DNA from: Trichomonas tenax
Taxonomy: Eukaryota; Parabasalia; Trichomonadida; Trichomonadidae
Reading direction: 5' to 3'
DNA length: 64,000 nt
Assembly (NCBI GenBank): GCA_023091735.1
Contig: JALKBU010000012.1
Coordinates: 1-64,000, forward strand
Position 1 is the stretch's first letter, and every line of letters starts with the position of its first letter. The notes beneath the pieces were generated by a model. It saw only the letters and a list, made by a program, of their open reading frames with translations. It was not told the DNA's origin and searched no databases. Below are positions 28,890 through 39,662 of this stretch, one piece after another. The translations under genes were made by a program, and so were the position numbers.

Positions 28890-30209
28890 TCAATTGTTGT
28901 TACCCCAATAGCCGGAACGTTCGACAACGTTAGCTGTAAGCTGTGGCATTGACCGAAGCTTGATGTGTGGATCTCTGTACTTGTCCTTCATTTCAGAGAT
29001 TCCTGTCTCGAACTCTCTTGCATCACCTGGTGCGCCAGCAGTGACTGATTCGTTCGTGCAGAAGCCAGAAATTCCGCGCCTTGTTGGGGCAATGGCTGTG
29101 CTGACTGACCTCGTCTTCGGCTGCGACTGGTATGAGATCTGGGCTGTTGAGACCCATGGGTCTGGGTTGTAGAGGTTCTGGTACTCAGGCGTGTTGACCC
29201 TCTTCAGGCGAGCGACTTCTGTTGGGTGGAGATCAGCGGCTGTCTTGTCAGAGAGCGGCCTTGTCTTGTTGGACGTCGGGATTTGTGAGTACGTGTAGCC
29301 GCTCTGCTCCACAGCAGTGCGGTTCGGAATCACCGGCGATCCGCGGACCGGTGGATGCCTGAACGTGTCGTGTGTTGTGGAGACCTGGTCGACGATGGCA
29401 GGCTGGTTGATCGTCAAGTGCTGGCGCGTGAATGAGTCCGCTTCCTTCTTGCCGATAAGATCTCTGTTTGTCTTCCAATAACGGTCGTGGTTAGACTCGT
29501 GCTTAACATACGTTGAGCCTGTTGTCGTCGATCCCCACTCTGGGCCTTTGCCTCCGTTCTCTGCTTCGACTGGATTCTTGCGTTTGAGAATCTTCAACGA
29601 GTTCGGAGGGACAGCGGATTGAATGTCGCGTGTCTTGACCTCCATGGACCTCTGTGCTGGTGTTTTAGTGACAGCTCCTGGCTCTGGCTCGTTCCAGTAG
29701 CCGGATCTCTCCATTGTGCTCTGGACTGTTGGCCTTGGCTCCATTAACGTGAAAATCGTAGAGTACTTTGAGTGGTGAGCGTGGCTTGTCGATAAGAATT
29801 GGTCATTGTCGTCGAGTTTGTTGAGTAATAACGACGAAACGTGAGCGTTTGAAGCATATCCGGATTTCTTTGGTCCGTTGTTTTGTCCGTCGGCAGCGCC
29901 GGCTGTTTCCGGTGGAAGTTCCGATCCATCGAGAGAAACGCTTCTCGTTGTGACTTGGCGCGTTCTCGGTGGTCTATATTTGCCAATGTACTCGGAAGTG
30001 TAGAATGGGTCGAGAGGAGTGTCATGCTGCACGGGCTCAGTGATCGAACGCGTCATAACGCCCGATGTTGAACCGCCATTCAGGCTTCTCGTCGTGTAAC
30101 CGACAGTCATAGGGCGGCAATACTTGGAGGTGTACTCGGTGGTGTAGAATGACTCGAGCATTGGATCTCCGCCGCGTGAGGGGAACTTGAATGATGTCGT
30201 CGTCGTCAT
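28890..30209 (-). CDS. Probable flagellar axoneme-associated protein (PPP1R32/SAXO4-like)
   Basis: The 439-aa protein is polar, low in hydrophobic residues and rich in S/T/P/R/Y, without membrane segments. It contains repeated short motifs: D-P-x-L-x-x-F-Y-T-(T/S)-E-Y near residues 14-27 and ~66-77, and E-R-S-G-Y-W near ~193 and at the C-terminus. A segment R-Y-W-K-T-N-R-D-L-I-G-K-K-E-A-D-S-F-T precedes several P-x-x-R blocks. This tyrosine/proline repeat style is that of microtubule-inner or axoneme-stabilising proteins of motile cilia; the PPP1R32/SAXO4 link is tentative. The start at 30,209 is preferred over an upstream in-frame ATG because a TCACTT initiator-like motif lies at 30,229-30,234, between the two. 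The gene is markedly GC-rich. Confidence 0.6.
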   Translation of the reverse strand: MTTTTSFKFPSRGGDPMLESFYTTEYTSKYCRPMTVGYTTRSLNGGSTSGVMTRSITEPVQHDTPLDPFYTSEYIGKYRPPRTRQVTTRSVSLDGSELPPETAGAADGQNNGPKKSGYASNAHVSSLLLNKLDDNDQFLSTSHAHHSKYSTIFTLMEPRPTVQSTMERSGYWNEPEPGAVTKTPAQRSMEVKTRDIQSAVPPNSLKILKRKNPVEAENGGKGPEWGSTTTGSTYVKHESNHDRYWKTNRDLIGKKEADSFTRQHLTINQPAIVDQVSTTHDTFRHPPVRGSPVIPNRTAVEQSGYTYSQIPTSNKTRPLSDKTAADLHPTEVARLKRVNTPEYQNLYNPDPWVSTAQISYQSQPKTRSVSTAIAPTRRGISGFCTNESVTAGAPGDAREFETGISEMKDKYRDPHIKLRSMPQLTANVVERSGYWGNNN

Positions 30210-30373
30210 TTTAAATACGTTATAATAAAAGTGACATTTATACTGAAATAACGAGATTTTGGACTTTCTCGATTTTTGCAATATTTGATACTGCGCAATG
30301 TAAAACACTTAATTACAAAACGTTTGCCGTGTAAATTCATTATTTTACAATTTCTGTCATATAAAGTTGACTC

Positions 30374-31408
30374 CACTTTTTTTCTTGTTGACCTTTTTGA
30401 GTTTTGCAATTTTTAACGAGTAACCCCCCTTCCTGGACGAATCTGATGAAACATGCTTTTTTAGGGTTCTGATTCTAGTGGTGCAATCTGTTTCATGATC
30501 TTAGCAAGGTATTACTTAATCATGATATGATTACAAACAGAAATCCATTACAAATCATTAATAGGCTTCTGTTATGAATCTCTTTGATGATTATAACAAA
30601 TAGATCTCACTATTATAGCATTCGCTCGCTTATTTTTGCAAGAGTTCTAGTCGAAAAATCAAAAAATAGAAAAGAAAAAATACTCTACGCGCAGGAGTCA
30701 AACGGCATTCCTTTGCCCATACATCGAGCATACCTAAAGTTATGCTACCTCAAGTTCACATAAAATTTGCTCATTGGTAACATTACATATCAAATTTTTG
30801 ACTTTACATGACAAATATCAGATAATAAGTGTCAAAAATAGTGACTTTCGTTATTTTACGTATCAAAATTCGCTGAAATCTTATGGAGGCATGGAGATCC
30901 TCAAGTTAAATAGACAAGCAAATGCTATAAACATACTCAGCACCCCCTGGAAAGCACGTAAATGTCTTATTAAAATAAATGGAAATACTAAATAAGTTAA
31001 ATTATTGCTTTTTTAAAAATACAAAAACAGAGTCTCATATTCTTAAAATAATAATCTATAATTACACTGTTTATGAATGTATTAATTATAATTGATTTTG
31101 TTAATATATTTATAAATTCTGTGATTTAATATAGGCTACATCTATATTATTAACATGCAGTTATACCTACAATAGATAAGAGAAGAGCTTCCATCATCTT
31201 CCAATACAAGATAGTGTTTGTTTAAGCAAAATCATATTGAATTAGCTGCTTGGTCTTTGTTTGCAGAGATATTATTGATACCACTGTAAACAGAACCACA
31301 GAAAGGCACGTAAATGTTTCATCAGAACAGATCTGATCTATAGGTGGTCACTCGTTAAAAATGGCAAAATTCAAAAGAGTAAACGAGAAAAAAAATTCAA
31401 GGTATAAA
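30374..31408. mobile_element. Non-autonomous DNA element with ~110-bp inverted ends
   Basis: The left end (30,374-30,490) and right end (31,290-31,400) are inverted copies sharing TTTTTAACGAGT and CTGATGAAACAT, and each starts with a T-run followed by C(T/C)(T/C)GTT. No transposase frame is visible between them. The segment 30,770-31,408 has an inverted second copy at 55,695-56,330. No target duplication could be fixed. A tRNA-like segment lies inside on the minus strand. Confidence 0.55.
30682..30757 (-). other. Degenerate tRNA-like segment
   Basis: On the minus strand GGTAGCATAACTTTAGGTATGC resembles an A-box/D-arm with a GCAT/ATGC stem. GTTTGACTCC resembles a B-box, and a T-rich tract follows. 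The acceptor and anticodon stems do not pair well, so it is not a working tRNA gene; it may be a pol III promoter relic of the surrounding element. Confidence 0.3.
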
Positions 31409-31477
31409 AATTATTTTTTATTTAAACTAATGAAATTTTTACAATTTTATTAGACTGCGAACAATTGTTCACGCTTA

Positions 31478-31716
31478 ACAATTTATAGGAAACCATTAAT
31501 AAATCATAACAATAAGAATTTAGATTATTAATTAAACAAAACATTTTAATAACAAATTATAGAAATTTATTGAGATTTCGATATAAATGATAGGAAAATT
31601 GTTTATTTTATGGATATTAGGGAAATTATAGTTTTGGATATTCTCAGAATTGCTGATTTTTTTGAGGTTAGCCAAATTTTTGGATTACCCTGAAAAATCA
31701 CAATCTGTAAACTACT
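31478..31716. repeat. Solo, decayed Maverick terminal repeat
   Basis: It aligns along its length with the right Maverick repeat (shared blocks AAATCATAACAATAAGAAT-like, GATTTCGATATAAAT(G/T)ATAGGAAAATTGTT and AAATCACA(A/C)TCTGTA(A/T)ACTACT), ending ACTACT at 31,711-31,716. No Maverick genes adjoin it. Confidence 0.8.
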
Positions 31717-32208
31717 ATTTTGACATTTAATAAATATTCCTTTGCCATGTAATCTTATCAATGTCATTTGTATTTGTCATGTAAATTTTTGGATAATGAT
31801 GGTTTTGGAAATATATTAATATTGGAAAGTGATATAATCTGTTACCTTTATTGATGACAAAATGTCCAATTATATACATTGAATAAGGATGTAATCAATA
31901 AAATTACTTTGAGAATTTCTTCATTTGATATCTTGATATCAACATTCATATTTTAATAATATCTTTTGAAAATAATATATATGAGATAGAGAATGTAGGA
32001 ATAAAAGATGGAGTAAAATTACTGAGGGAATAATGCAGAAAGAAGCATTGATTTTAGGAGGCCAACATTTTTATAAGAATTTTGATTTTTATTATAAATA
32101 GTTTAAATTTTACCGAAGATATATTTGAAAAAGTGAAACAATACATATAGCGGTATCTAAAATGACGACAAAACAAAAATTCATGAAATAACGTTCACTT
32201 TTTTTAAA
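31717..32208. other. Non-coding intergenic
   Basis: No gene is seen. Copies of the TGACATGTAAA-type motif occur near 31,763 and 31,775-31,785. A TCACTT motif at 32,195-32,200 precedes the next gene. Confidence 0.5.
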
Positions 32209-32655
32209 ATGTCATCGATGAAAAGATTTTTGGATTCTCTCAAAGTCCACGTTGAAGAATCTGTAAATGACCACCAAACAGTGACACAGCAGTTCAATGA
32301 CATCAACATGCAGTGGAAAACTTTATCAAGGACTGTTGATAGAAGTATAAATCAGTCAATGAGACCGAAAAAAGCTCGTTCGCAGTCTGTAACTGCTAAG
32401 CACACAAATGTTTACAATCAGTGGCTGCAATATGAACAGCAAAAACAAAAGCCAAAATATACTCCAGCATCGCAATATCCAGTTCCAATGCAGCCAAGAA
32501 TGTTTAAACCGTCTGTGAATTCTTTCAATGCAGAACGTGTTGCGAAATTATCAACAATGAGACCAGTACAAGTCAGAGTTGACACTCCTCCTGAAATCCC
32601 TGATGATTCTTCAAAGGTACCAAAGATAGATGTCGAAACTTTAGTCAAGAATTGA
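32209..32655 (+). CDS. Small basic protein of unknown function
   Basis: The 148-aa frame has an N-terminal helical segment (~1-45, M-K-R-F-L-D-S-L onward) and a central basic patch (R-P-K-K-A-R-S-Q-S) that could be a nuclear-localisation or phosphorylation site. The P/Q/V-rich remainder appears disordered. A TCACTT initiator-like motif at 32,195-32,200 lies 9 nt before the ATG, which together with normal composition supports a real gene. No homologous family is recognised. Confidence 0.65.
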   Translation: MSSMKRFLDSLKVHVEESVNDHQTVTQQFNDINMQWKTLSRTVDRSINQSMRPKKARSQSVTAKHTNVYNQWLQYEQQKQKPKYTPASQYPVPMQPRMFKPSVNSFNAERVAKLSTMRPVQVRVDTPPEIPDDSSKVPKIDVETLVKN

Positions 32656-33339
32656 AAATATTGTTAATTATCAATTCAAGATTTCCAATTTTATAGATTT
32701 GCAGCCATATCTCATTCATTTCATATATCAGATCGAAGCTACATTCATTTCTCTAATTGTTTAATTTTGCAAAGAATATTGTCAAAATATTTTTCGATAA
32801 TAACCATATTTCATTTTCCAGACATTTAAAAGAAATTTTAGACAATATCAAACCAATATCAAGGCGTTCCATGAATGTTATTTTAATTATTGATCTGTGA
32901 TACCTAGAAAATTGCTTTACAACCATTCGAAACAATAGCCATTGTACCACACGACATTTGACTCGAATATATAATTTTTATATAATTTTATTTTTGCATT
33001 TTCTATATGAAAATATAATAAATTAATAGCACTACAAGGATAAATTCAATGCACATAAATTTTATTATATTTCTTGCTTTGAATATTGAAAAGAAAGAAT
33101 ATAATAGGTCTCCATGTTTTCATCTAAATATATAATATCATTTCATAATTCAGAATTTTATCTCAATTTTTTGTTATGTAAAGATACACAAGGAATATGA
33201 TCCAGAGGGAGGATTCCTAATTAAACATAAGAAATTTATCGAGAATTTCCAAATCTTGATAAAAGAATATTAAATAATATTAGAAAAGGGACAAAAAGAA
33301 TGAAAATTTCATCAAAATATGCATATAAAAATTTGTGGT
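32656..33339. other. Non-coding intergenic
   Basis: AT-rich with no supported gene. It ends with the first copy of ATTTGTGGT (33,331-33,339), the target duplication of the next element. Confidence 0.5.
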
Positions 33340-34306
33340 AAGGATGCAAATCTGGAAGATAAAATAGATTCTGAAAGATAAAAAATGGACTTCTGGAAAA
33401 AAAGTCTGGAAATAAGAAATTTAATTTTATAACATAAGCATAAACATGAATTCTGTATTTAGATCATAAGGTAATATAAATGCAGCTAAATTGAAAGATG
33501 TAATGCTTGTTATATATTTAATCAAAATAATTTGACCTAAAAAATTATTTTCTATAGATTCCAATGGCCCAAATTAAACCAATATTTGTTGTATATTCGT
33601 AAATAGGCTTAAATATGCTGTAGCAATGACTTAAGAAGGAAAGTTGAGAGTAAGCTTCGTTTGTTGGTTTCGCATGAATTATTTATGTTACTTGGGAAAT
33701 GCGGGCCCATGTATTGCTATGCATGATGTGACAATCGTGGTTTTCAAAATTTTTTGGAATTGATCAGTCAGAAACTGCTCATTTATTGGAAACGAAGTTT
33801 CAGACATGCTCAGCCCAGAAAAAATTGTAAACTTTTTATGTCACTATTGTTATTCTATATGAATAGAGTAAAATATTAAAAAATCAATTTGCGATTATAT
33901 GCTATTTCCGGATTATCGGAAATCCCTCAATATCTTCCAATTGATATATGCATTCTTCGCATAACAAGGATCATATTTATCAACTTTTTGAATTATCTTC
34001 CAGACCAAATTTCCTGCTTCCAAAATATCACTTTTCATTCAATTTTGCTCACTTTTCTGGAAGTTCTTGGCTGTAAATTTCCATGGAAAATGTGACAATC
34101 ACAATGAAGATGGTGAAATTGCACGAAAACATAGTGCTCCTAAATCTATAACGAGCTGCTGATTTAAAAACATGAAAACTCATGAATTTTTGTCCAGTAA
34201 ATAATTTATTTGACAAAAAACGATAAAAAAGAAGGTTATTTTGTCTGGAAGATTGCAAAAATGGAAATCAGGAAAATTCTAAAATATCTTCCAGATTTGC
34301 ATCCCT
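33340..34306. mobile_element. MULE-like non-autonomous element, 967 bp
   Basis: Ends A(A/G)GGATGCAAATCTGGAAG at 33,340 and its inverted complement ending at 34,306 are flanked by a perfect 9-bp duplication, ATTTGTGGT (33,331-33,339 and 34,307-34,315). Nine base pairs is the usual target duplication of Mutator-like elements. No transposase frame is present; CTTCCAG-type motifs recur inside. The element sits just upstream of the PMT-like gene. Confidence 0.85.
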
Positions 34307-34351
34307 ATTTGTGGTTCAACATTTTTGGCTCATTTTTTCACAGTTTTCTCG

Positions 34352-35758
34352 ATGAGTGATGATGATCACAAGTCGAAAAAGAAATTGTTAGATGCATACG
34401 ACACAGAAGATATAACGAAAAACATCGAAATTCAACAAGCAGATATCATAATTCCTTTCAGATTTGACGGATATGATACTTTTATGTTAATGATTTTAAT
34501 ATTTATGGGAATTTTCAGCAGATTTTGGCTTCTTTGGAGTCCTAGAACAATAACAGGCGAGGATCTAACATATTTATCTTTTATTCATTGTTATGCAAAT
34601 GAAACTTTTTGTCCTGATCGACAACCACCACTTGGAAAGATTATTTTGAGATACATAGGCAGGAAAATGGAATACAACGATGAATACAAATCTCTAGGTC
34701 TTAATGCTACGTATTTAACAACTGTTTATCATTCTCTTCGAGCAATTCCAGCATTTTTCTCATTTATGACCATTCCTATTGTATATTTCACTATTCGCTG
34801 TTTCAATGTTCCAACAGTTTTCGCATTTCTTGGTGGATCTCTTTGTATGTTTGAATACTCACTAATTGCATCATCGAGGTTCATCGGCGACAGGGGAATA
34901 GCGCAGTTTATGTTAGCAGCTTCTCTAATGTTTTGTTCATTTTCGTTACATTTCAAAACAAATTCTTATACACAGTTTATTTTTATTCTCTTGCAGATAT
35001 TATTCTCAGGCTTTGCAATATCTATATCATTCATGACTTTTCCAATATATATTTTCGCAATTGTTTGGACTTTCATCAAAACGCATGATTTTAAGACCGT
35101 TTTTTATGCAATAACTATACCAATTGTAGTGCTGTACCTTTCATGCTTAGCTAGCTTAGTTATGGGTTCTAAAAAGGATCCAAATGCAAAGATTTACAAC
35201 AAATATGTTGATTCTCATCTTTCTGGAACTGATCTTATTCACCTTCAAACATGGCATTTAGTTGCTTCGTTTATCATAGTCATGAAGATATTTGGTAAAA
35301 ATCTCACAGCAATTAATTTGAATTTTGTTTTGATATTTAGAAAACTCGTATTTAGAGAAAAATGGTATGTTCTATGGACTGAGGATGACAGGTTCTCTGC
35401 GTGTTTCACGAATACATTCATTACAACGCCAAGTCTCTTTTTCGCAATTTTATTTACAATATCGAGCATTAAAAAGAAATCATTCAGTTCACAGACATTG
35501 ATTGTTTTCTTATTCATCATTACATTGATACTATACGCCTTCACATCAACGAATTATGGAGTTCTTGAGTCATATGTTGTAATAATAATAAATTGCATAC
35601 AGTTCCCGATATCTATATCAAATTTGATGAAGCCTTCCAATGGATATTCATTCTGTATCGCAATGTTTTTCGTTGCATTATTTACTTTCATTGATTTATG
35701 TACACTTGTTTATGCATATATTGACCCTGTACCAGTACTTCCTAAGTGGTTTATCTAA
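34352..35758 (+). CDS. PMT-like protein O-mannosyltransferase (GT39), divergent
   Basis: The 468-aa protein has a cytosolic acidic/lysine N-terminus (~1-45) and about 10-11 membrane segments. After the first helix an E-D pair (TGEDLTYLS) is followed by PDRQPPLGK, equivalent to the D-x-H-P-P-L-G-K loop of PMTs with histidine replaced by glutamine. Then comes SRFIGDRG, equivalent to the s-R-x-x-L-x-D loop. The enzyme would transfer mannose from dolichyl-phosphate mannose to Ser/Thr in the ER. It lacks the large lumenal MIR region and is much shorter than fungal or animal PMTs (750 aa or more). The ATG at 34,352 is preferred; TCATTT lies at 34,330-34,335. A MULE-like element ends 15 nt before that motif. 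Activity is uncertain given the loop changes. Confidence 0.6.
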   Translation: MSDDDHKSKKKLLDAYDTEDITKNIEIQQADIIIPFRFDGYDTFMLMILIFMGIFSRFWLLWSPRTITGEDLTYLSFIHCYANETFCPDRQPPLGKIILRYIGRKMEYNDEYKSLGLNATYLTTVYHSLRAIPAFFSFMTIPIVYFTIRCFNVPTVFAFLGGSLCMFEYSLIASSRFIGDRGIAQFMLAASLMFCSFSLHFKTNSYTQFIFILLQILFSGFAISISFMTFPIYIFAIVWTFIKTHDFKTVFYAITIPIVVLYLSCLASLVMGSKKDPNAKIYNKYVDSHLSGTDLIHLQTWHLVASFIIVMKIFGKNLTAINLNFVLIFRKLVFREKWYVLWTEDDRFSACFTNTFITTPSLFFAILFTISSIKKKSFSSQTLIVFLFIITLILYAFTSTNYGVLESYVVIIINCIQFPISISNLMKPSNGYSFCIAMFFVALFTFIDLCTLVYAYIDPVPVLPKWFI

Positions 35759-36147
35759 GTTAGATTGTATTTTTTTTCCTATCTTATAATTTAATATTCG
35801 ATTTCGACTCTGTTAGTTCAGATTTAAATATATCTTATCACATAAAATATAATAGCCATTAAAACACATTTTGAATTTTTTTTATGAAATATTTTCATTA
35901 AGAAAAAATAATCACAAAGCTTGTTAACTTTCTCATCATAAAAATATATTCAATCAATATTTGGATAATATCATATTATCAAAATCAAATTTTGAATATT
36001 TCAATAACAAAAAGCAAACTAAAAACTTATAGATATATTATTATAATATAGAATATTATCAAAATTTGATTTTTTCCTAACAATGAGTGATTTTTTTTTA
36101 TTTTATGAAAGTGTATTTTGCATGGGTAAATCGCGTCCTTAGAGGTT
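35759..36147. other. Non-coding intergenic
   Basis: Very AT-rich, no gene seen. Confidence 0.5.
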
Positions 36148-36440
36148 TTAATAGACAGAAAACTCAAATACAGATTCCTGGAATTGGCGCGCATGCAAAG
36201 GAGGATGGCTCATGAATAGGATTGCTGAAGTGGGGGGTCGGTAATGAGGAGGAAACTGAGAATGGAGCTTGGGGTCTCTGCAACCATGAATGGATCTCAT
36301 GAGGATCCTGGTTGAAGACGCCAAGGAAGGAATCAGATGATGAATTTCCAATCTCTACCTCATTATCATCAAAAGCAAACCAAACAGAGTCCATTCCACC
36401 GACCTGGCCCGACCCTCTCAAATCTCGCCCTGAAAATTCG
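36148..36440 (-). pseudogene. GC-rich coding-like island, possible gene fragment
   Basis: About 290 bp have roughly balanced base composition in otherwise extremely AT-rich DNA. The minus strand is open here (about 90 codons ending at 36,164) with normal-looking polar and proline-rich sequence (F-A-F-D-D-N-E-V-E-I-G onward). Upstream the frame meets a TGA within a few codons and no initiator motif is present. It may be the truncated end of a transposed host gene. No family is recognised. Confidence 0.35.
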
Positions 36441-37806
36441 GCGGTTTGTCAATAAAATGTTGTATATATTTTAATCTACTGCTGAGTTGGAATGCAATAT
36501 CTGATAAAAATAACGGATATTCTCAATTTTTATTTTCATAATTTGATAATATATAATATGGAATAGTCAATTACAAAAATTTGTCTGAAAAATAACGGCT
36601 TGAATTTAAAATTTTTCGAATCATTAGGTAATGTATAATATAATAGTTCATATTTTCATTTTCAATTTTGAGAATCCTTTTATAGATGTGCTATATATCA
36701 AATATATAATAAGATTCAATGATAAAAATTAATTATCCATAAAGTTTTCAATTTAGTTTTTGAGAGAAAATTTCAGAAACGGGAAAATTATTAAACATGA
36801 AATCGATGATAGATCGATTATTTTGATTTTAATTTTGTTAAGTTTACAATTCCCTAATTTTTATAAAATTACATAAATGACACATAGTATAGCGTTTTAT
36901 CTATATTCTTATTATAGGGGTTATCACAGTCTTCGGCAAATTAATTTTCTCTTTAGATTTAAAATTTAAATATAGCTTATTATGGTATTTCTAAAAATGC
37001 AAAATTAAGTTGTAATGTTAGCATTTTTTACGTGGCAAAATTTTAATATTAAATTAATATTTTTAATATTTTCATCGTTTATACGTCAATTCATCATCTA
37101 TATCTTTTTGTTCAACAACTGTTCAAAGCCAGAGCACTCTTAGCATTGACACCAGAGATACAATAGTGTTTTTTTTTTGATTATGATAATTATTAATAAT
37201 CAAATTTTAAAGAAACGTTCAAACTGACAGTGTATGGTAATACACACGTATGTGCTCTGATTCAGTTGATGAAGTTAAATTGATAAATACAAAATGTTTC
37301 GACAAAATTAATTTCGAGACTTCATTTAGAAATCAGCCACAACCTGCGTCATACATTGCTTTGAGTTGAATAACACAAATACACAAAATCGAATAAATAT
37401 CAAATAATTTTTGATATTTTCATATCATTTCTATTTTATAAATGAAGATCGATATGCACCTAAACATAGCAATATAAATTAAGTATAGCAGCTACAAATC
37501 AAATTTGAATTTCCTTTTTTTTGTATTATGTATTCGATTGCTTGAGACTCATTATATAATATAATTCGGAATATACTGTATCAATCTCAAGAGCATGTTA
37601 CGCATGAGAAAGAAGTTTAACATATAAATTCTCAACTAATGAGATGACGTGTCAATGAGTAGGTCTATAGTTTTAATGTAAAGAGATTTATATTAAAAGA
37701 AATATCAAAATATTGATTGTTTTATAAGAAAAAACACAAAACATCAAAAAGATAAAAATATAAAAAACGTGACGATAAAAATTTTTTAGCGATCAAAAAA
37801 TTTTTC
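36441..37806. other. Non-coding intergenic
   Basis: About 1.4 kb of AT-rich DNA upstream of the LMBR1-like gene, with no gene or clear repeat recognised. Confidence 0.5.
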
Positions 37807-39480
37807 ATGAATTCTCAAGAGTCTCTTTGCGTTGTCGCCTGTCTATTCCTAGTTTTAGTGATCACGGGTTTCTACTTTTACTACGGAGCGTTCAGGCACC
37901 CGTTTTGGGCCAATATTTTCATGATTTTGTCCGCATGTATACCAACGGTAATGGTTTCGGGCATTTTGCCGTACGACATATCGATATCAATCAATGAAAA
38001 CTCAGATAACTCCGAATTGGGACTTAGAATTTCCCTTGAAATCTTATATTGGATTTCATTCGTTTTAACTTGGATTATCGTTCCATTTCTAGTATCCTAC
38101 TTAAGCTACTCGCATACGCTGTCCGTTAAGCACAGATTATGGATGGTTGTGCGTGAAAACTTAATAATTTACGGAATTGCAGCCTGTCTCATCGTTATTG
38201 CGATAATTATTATGCTCGCTACAAAGAAATTAACTATTAGAACTATTCCTTCTATGTTCGTCGCGTTAAGTAATGGATATGGTCTCGTTTTGCTAAGTTT
38301 AAGTTTCGGGTTCGGATTCATTGCGTTTCCGCGATATTTGTGGCAAAGCGCAGACCCAGCGCTCAAATACAAGCATAAGATAGACCAGCTCTACAAGGAG
38401 ATCAACAAATGCGCTCATTCTGTTGCAGACGCTGATGCAGCTTTAGAGCATTTCCGCATCGCAGAAGAAAACATTGAAGGAGACATGGCAACAAGATTTA
38501 TAGCATTAGGAAAGTCCAGGTCTGATAAATTGAACCTCCTGAAGTCAGCGCTTCCTATTCCTGATAAGTTTTATACTTCGCAATGCACTAACAAGAAGAT
38601 AAATGCTGTTCGAAAGATCGATTGGAAGAATTGCACGGAATCTAATGTCGAAGATTTCTTGTGCTTAATGGATCAAACTGCTGAATCTTTAGATCAATGC
38701 AAGAACTTTATAATGGCAGTTTCAAAGCAAGCAGAAAAGGCACTACTTGCGTATAAATCTGCATATTCAAAAGGAAGTATTTCAAGAATCTCTAAATTGT
38801 TAAAAAGAGTGTTCGCAGTCATTATAATGGTAATTGTTGGAATTTGTTATTGGAGTGAAATTTCATTGATTCCACTTAAACCAAAGCTCAATCTTTTCTA
38901 TCATTTGTCACGTCTGAAAATATCATCAACAGCATCGCAAGCATTCATATCATTTCCAATTCTTAGTTTCCTATATTTCATTGGAGGATGGGCATTAGTC
39001 AAAGCAAGAGTTGGACAGTTTTATAGATTCATTCCGCATGCTTCAAACGCAAATACATTGAACTACTGGGCGATACTGATTTGCAGACTTGGACCAACAA
39101 TAGGATATCACTACATGCTTCAAATCGGTGCAACGAAAACGTCGTTCGTTCATGTTATGGGTGTGATGGATAAAGTTATATTAATCGGTGACTATTGGAA
39201 TTATTTATCTCCAATTCTAATGATTCTTATTTCTTTGTTCATCGGATTTAATTTATGGGATAAAATTAAAGGATGCTGTGGCTGCTGCGGAAACTATGCT
39301 GAGACATTTTCAATAGAGGAGGAAAAGAATTTACTTTTAGGAGAAGAAGTTCTCGGGGAACTTTCCATCGATGTCATCAACTGGATTGAAGAAAATCCTT
39401 TATTGTCTGTTGCAAATATAAATCGTGAACTAAATACAGAGCTTGATGAAATAGACAAACTTAAGCCACTCACTGTATAA
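37807..39480 (+). CDS. LMBR1/LMBD2-like multi-pass membrane protein
   Basis: The 557-aa protein has about nine membrane helices: one N-terminal, several up to residue ~180, a long charged helical cytosolic stretch (~185-330), then four more before an acidic tail. Family hallmarks are S-G-I-L-P-Y-D-I-S in the first lumenal loop, the Y-W-x-S-F-V-L-T-W-x-I-V-P-F helix, and G-L-V-L-L-S-L-S-F-G-F-G-F-I-A-F-P-R-Y-L-W (~153-173). These match LMBD2 more than LMBD1. LMBD2 proteins are linked to receptor signalling and membrane trafficking in other eukaryotes; the role here is unknown. A C-C-G-C-C-G cluster follows the last helix and could be palmitoylated. Length is near the family norm. Confidence 0.88.
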   Translation: MNSQESLCVVACLFLVLVITGFYFYYGAFRHPFWANIFMILSACIPTVMVSGILPYDISISINENSDNSELGLRISLEILYWISFVLTWIIVPFLVSYLSYSHTLSVKHRLWMVVRENLIIYGIAACLIVIAIIIMLATKKLTIRTIPSMFVALSNGYGLVLLSLSFGFGFIAFPRYLWQSADPALKYKHKIDQLYKEINKCAHSVADADAALEHFRIAEENIEGDMATRFIALGKSRSDKLNLLKSALPIPDKFYTSQCTNKKINAVRKIDWKNCTESNVEDFLCLMDQTAESLDQCKNFIMAVSKQAEKALLAYKSAYSKGSISRISKLLKRVFAVIIMVIVGICYWSEISLIPLKPKLNLFYHLSRLKISSTASQAFISFPILSFLYFIGGWALVKARVGQFYRFIPHASNANTLNYWAILICRLGPTIGYHYMLQIGATKTSFVHVMGVMDKVILIGDYWNYLSPILMILISLFIGFNLWDKIKGCCGCCGNYAETFSIEEEKNLLLGEEVLGELSIDVINWIEENPLLSVANINRELNTELDEIDKLKPLTV

Positions 39481-39662
39481 TATTAGTTTGTTTGTGATGT
39501 AAATTACTATGTTAATTTCCATTATTGATAAAGCCAATCTCATATATATGCAAAGATTCGAATAAATGGAGGAATAGCAGATATGACTAAAATTGATATA
39601 TTAAAAAGACAAGAATGTGTAAATATTCAGTTTTATAACGAAAATCAAAAAGAAATAGATTT
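39481..39662. other. Short intergenic interval
   Basis: No gene is seen. Confidence 0.4.
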
